Source of the DNA: Campylobacter sp. VBCF_01 NA2
GTDB lineage: Bacteria; Campylobacterota; Campylobacteria; Campylobacterales; Campylobacteraceae
NCBI RefSeq assembly: GCF_027797205.1
Contig: NZ_CP115607.1
Span: 496,001 to 560,000, forward strand
Direction: 5' to 3'
DNA length: 64,000 nt
The position numbers and the translations under genes are program-made. The notes under the pieces are model-generated. The model saw only the letters and a list, made by a program, of their open reading frames with translations. It ran no database searches and was not told the origin of the DNA. This document shows, in pieces, positions 62,598-64,000 of the stretch; within the stretch, counting starts at the first letter, position 1, and the number at the start of each line of letters is the position of its first letter.

Positions 62598-63161
62598 ATG
62601 AAAAATCCTATCAAAACTCTACTTTATAAAATCAAAAAACCGCTCCCGCCGGGTGCGCGCAAAATTAGCGGAATCATCAGCGATGTGCGTGCCTGCGAGG
62701 TGAGGGAGAATTTTTTTGTCGTGATTTTTCATGTAGGAGGGCTTAGGTTCAGCTCGATTTTTGCCAAATGGTGGGCGAAAAACGGCGATTTGATCGATGT
62801 GATTTACACCAGAGGCTGGCAAGAGGGCACTTATAGCGCGCTTAGTGTTACTAGCTATTCGACCACGGCTTATTGGGGAAATTGGAACTTGATAAAGCGA
62901 TTTTGTGGCGTGGTATTTTCGCTACTTTTCGTCGCATTTATGAGCGCGGTTATCGTATCTGGCGTGGAAGAAATCGCGCGGATAGAGTATTTTTACGACA
63001 AGCTAATTTATTTTCTTTTCTTTTGCATTGTCGCAATCGTCTATGGCATGGGCGTGGTAAATGCCTATGTCAAATTTAAAGTATTTTTTAGTTTTATCTA
63101 CTATAAGCGCAAATCTGATAAATTTTTAAAAGCCCTAAATTTAAGATTTCCGTTAAAATAA
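62598..63161 (+). CDS. Hypothetical membrane protein
   Basis: 187 residues. The N-terminal ~90 residues are basic, soluble, beta-rich (KISGIISDVRACEVRENFFVVI...SSIFAKWWAKNGDLIDVIYT, small barrel-like), followed by two membrane helices (about 95-120 and 135-160) and a basic cytoplasmic end. No family recognised. Starts 36 bp after argS, behind the hairpin; weak ribosome-binding site. Confidence 0.55.
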   Translation: MKNPIKTLLYKIKKPLPPGARKISGIISDVRACEVRENFFVVIFHVGGLRFSSIFAKWWAKNGDLIDVIYTRGWQEGTYSALSVTSYSTTAYWGNWNLIKRFCGVVFSLLFVAFMSAVIVSGVEEIARIEYFYDKLIYFLFFCIVAIVYGMGVVNAYVKFKVFFSFIYYKRKSDKFLKALNLRFPLK

Positions 63162-63171
63162 ATTTTAAATT

Positions 63172-63999
63172 TCAGCCCAAATTTTGATTTTTCGCCTTAA
63201 AATAGCTTCCAATTTCGCTGATTAGCACGCCTGCGATTATCAAAACAGCGCCTAAAATTTGCCAGCGATTTAGGATTTCTCCACCTACGAAAACCCCCAT
63301 AATACCCGCAGTTACTGGTTCTAGCGTGAAAAACAGAGCGACTTTAATCGGCGTGGTGTAGCGCTGCATCAAAGCCTGCGCAAAAAACCCAAAAACCGTC
63401 CCTACAAGGCAAATGAAAATCATCGCGATGAAAAATTTCGTATCCAGCACGGGCGCGACACTCACGCCACTGACAAAGTAGCTTGCCAATGCGCAAAACA
63501 GGCTAAGCGAGGCGATTTGGACATAGACCATGCCAAAAATTTCGCATTTGCGCACGAAATTCGCCGTCAGCACGATATGAAACGAATACGCGCTCGCGCA
63601 AACGAGTGCCAAAATTTCGCCCGCTCCAAAGCCAAGCTCGGTTTGGCAGATGAGATAAAGCCCTGCCACAGCGAAAGCAACGCCGATATAGGCGTATGAG
63701 TAGATTTTGTATCCAAACAAAATGCTGGCGATAAATGGCACGAGTGCGACATTTAGCCCCACGATAAAGGCCGCCGACGAGCTAGCGGCGAATTTCATTG
63801 CAAAGGCTTGGCTTACAAACCCCGCGAACAAAAACAGGCTCAAAACCACGCCATATCGGATTTGCGTGCGCGAGATAGATTTGATTTTGCGCCAAAACAG
63901 AGCCACGATAATCACGCTAGCGATAAAAAATCGCCAAAAAAGCAAGACAAAAACATCGTTGCTCTCAATCGCCCATGCTGTGGGCAAATACCCCAACCC
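63172..63999 (-). CDS. EamA/DMT-family transporter, 5' partial
   Basis: Frame open to the right window edge on the minus strand; the N-terminus (rest of helix 1, ...GLGYLPTAWAIESND) lies beyond it. At least 275 residues, with two EamA units of about five helices each (second unit begins near ILALVCASAYSFHIVLT, ends VFVGGEILNRWQILGAVLIIAGV). Drug/metabolite transporter; the substrate is not deducible. Confidence 0.85.
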   Translation of the reverse strand, partial: GLGYLPTAWAIESNDVFVLLFWRFFIASVIIVALFWRKIKSISRTQIRYGVVLSLFLFAGFVSQAFAMKFAASSSAAFIVGLNVALVPFIASILFGYKIYSYAYIGVAFAVAGLYLICQTELGFGAGEILALVCASAYSFHIVLTANFVRKCEIFGMVYVQIASLSLFCALASYFVSGVSVAPVLDTKFFIAMIFICLVGTVFGFFAQALMQRYTTPIKVALFFTLEPVTAGIMGVFVGGEILNRWQILGAVLIIAGVLISEIGSYFKAKNQNLG

Positions 64000-64000
64000 A

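Overview
The window reads as a chromosomal segment of a Campylobacter-type bacterium (Campylobacterota). Reasons: low to moderate GC with very frequent AAATTT-type words; Campylobacter-style promoters in which only the -10 TATAAT box is clear; menaquinone synthesis by the futalosine route (MqnE at 25629 and a UbiD-type decarboxylase at 35773); and gene orders I recall from C. jejuni: COG3400-aroB-mscS-mtaB...tgt, and rpsB-tsf-ABC-[fliR]-acidic protein-gmk-tatA-argS. fliR is missing from the second block, which may mean a non-flagellated species or a relocated gene.

Layout. 1-6.2 kb: 5'-truncated M48/Ste24 protease, prmC, uracil-DNA glycosylase, a periplasmic protein and a PheC-like lipoprotein; then an AT-rich small gene between inverted hairpin repeats, a YbgC thioesterase and a DUF4149 protein. 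6.4-9.7 kb: tRNA-Phe and uvrA. 9.8-17.8 kb: one long plus-strand operon (COG3400, aroB, mscS, mtaB, an FtsH-like protein without its zinc site, mog, an HMA2 protein). 18.0-21.6 kb: a cassette of small membrane proteins plus a P1B-type ATPase with a non-CPC metal motif. It resembles the fez (ferrosome iron-organelle) gene clusters and is the most interesting system here. 21.5-25.5 kb: tgt, a membrane protein, glmS. 25.6-32 kb: mqnE, a CPA antiporter, a purine permease plus phosphoribosyltransferase, an MFS transporter, a membrane glycosyltransferase-like protein. 32-38.3 kb: a lone pseudopilin, metG, a MurF-N-like protein, the menaquinone decarboxylase and an orphan metI.

38.3-45.5 kb is an accessory region: a 14-bp tandem repeat, tRNA-Glu(CTC), an AT-rich membrane protein, a short-form cstA behind a long inverted repeat, decayed ends of an HxlR regulator and a facing gene, a WYL regulator, and a lyase plus anion-transporter operon preceded by two near-identical 21-bp motifs. 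45.5-53 kb: ybaK-like, mnmG, a 500-bp hairpin and repeat block, a cyclic-peptide-exporter-type ABC protein, cytochrome c553, bioB with an in-frame stop, ribE, pgeF. 53.1-55.5 kb: an AT-rich single-chain restriction-modification gene interrupted at a G10 tract, so probably phase-variable and OFF as sequenced. 55.5-64 kb: the ribosomal/Tat/argS block and a truncated EamA transporter.

How they fit together: most of the window is housekeeping (translation, tRNA modification, cell-wall precursor, menaquinone and cofactor synthesis). Accessory islands for iron or metal handling, DNA restriction, and dicarboxylate or amino-dicarboxylate use are inserted between conserved blocks. All functional calls come from reading motifs; no database search was run.
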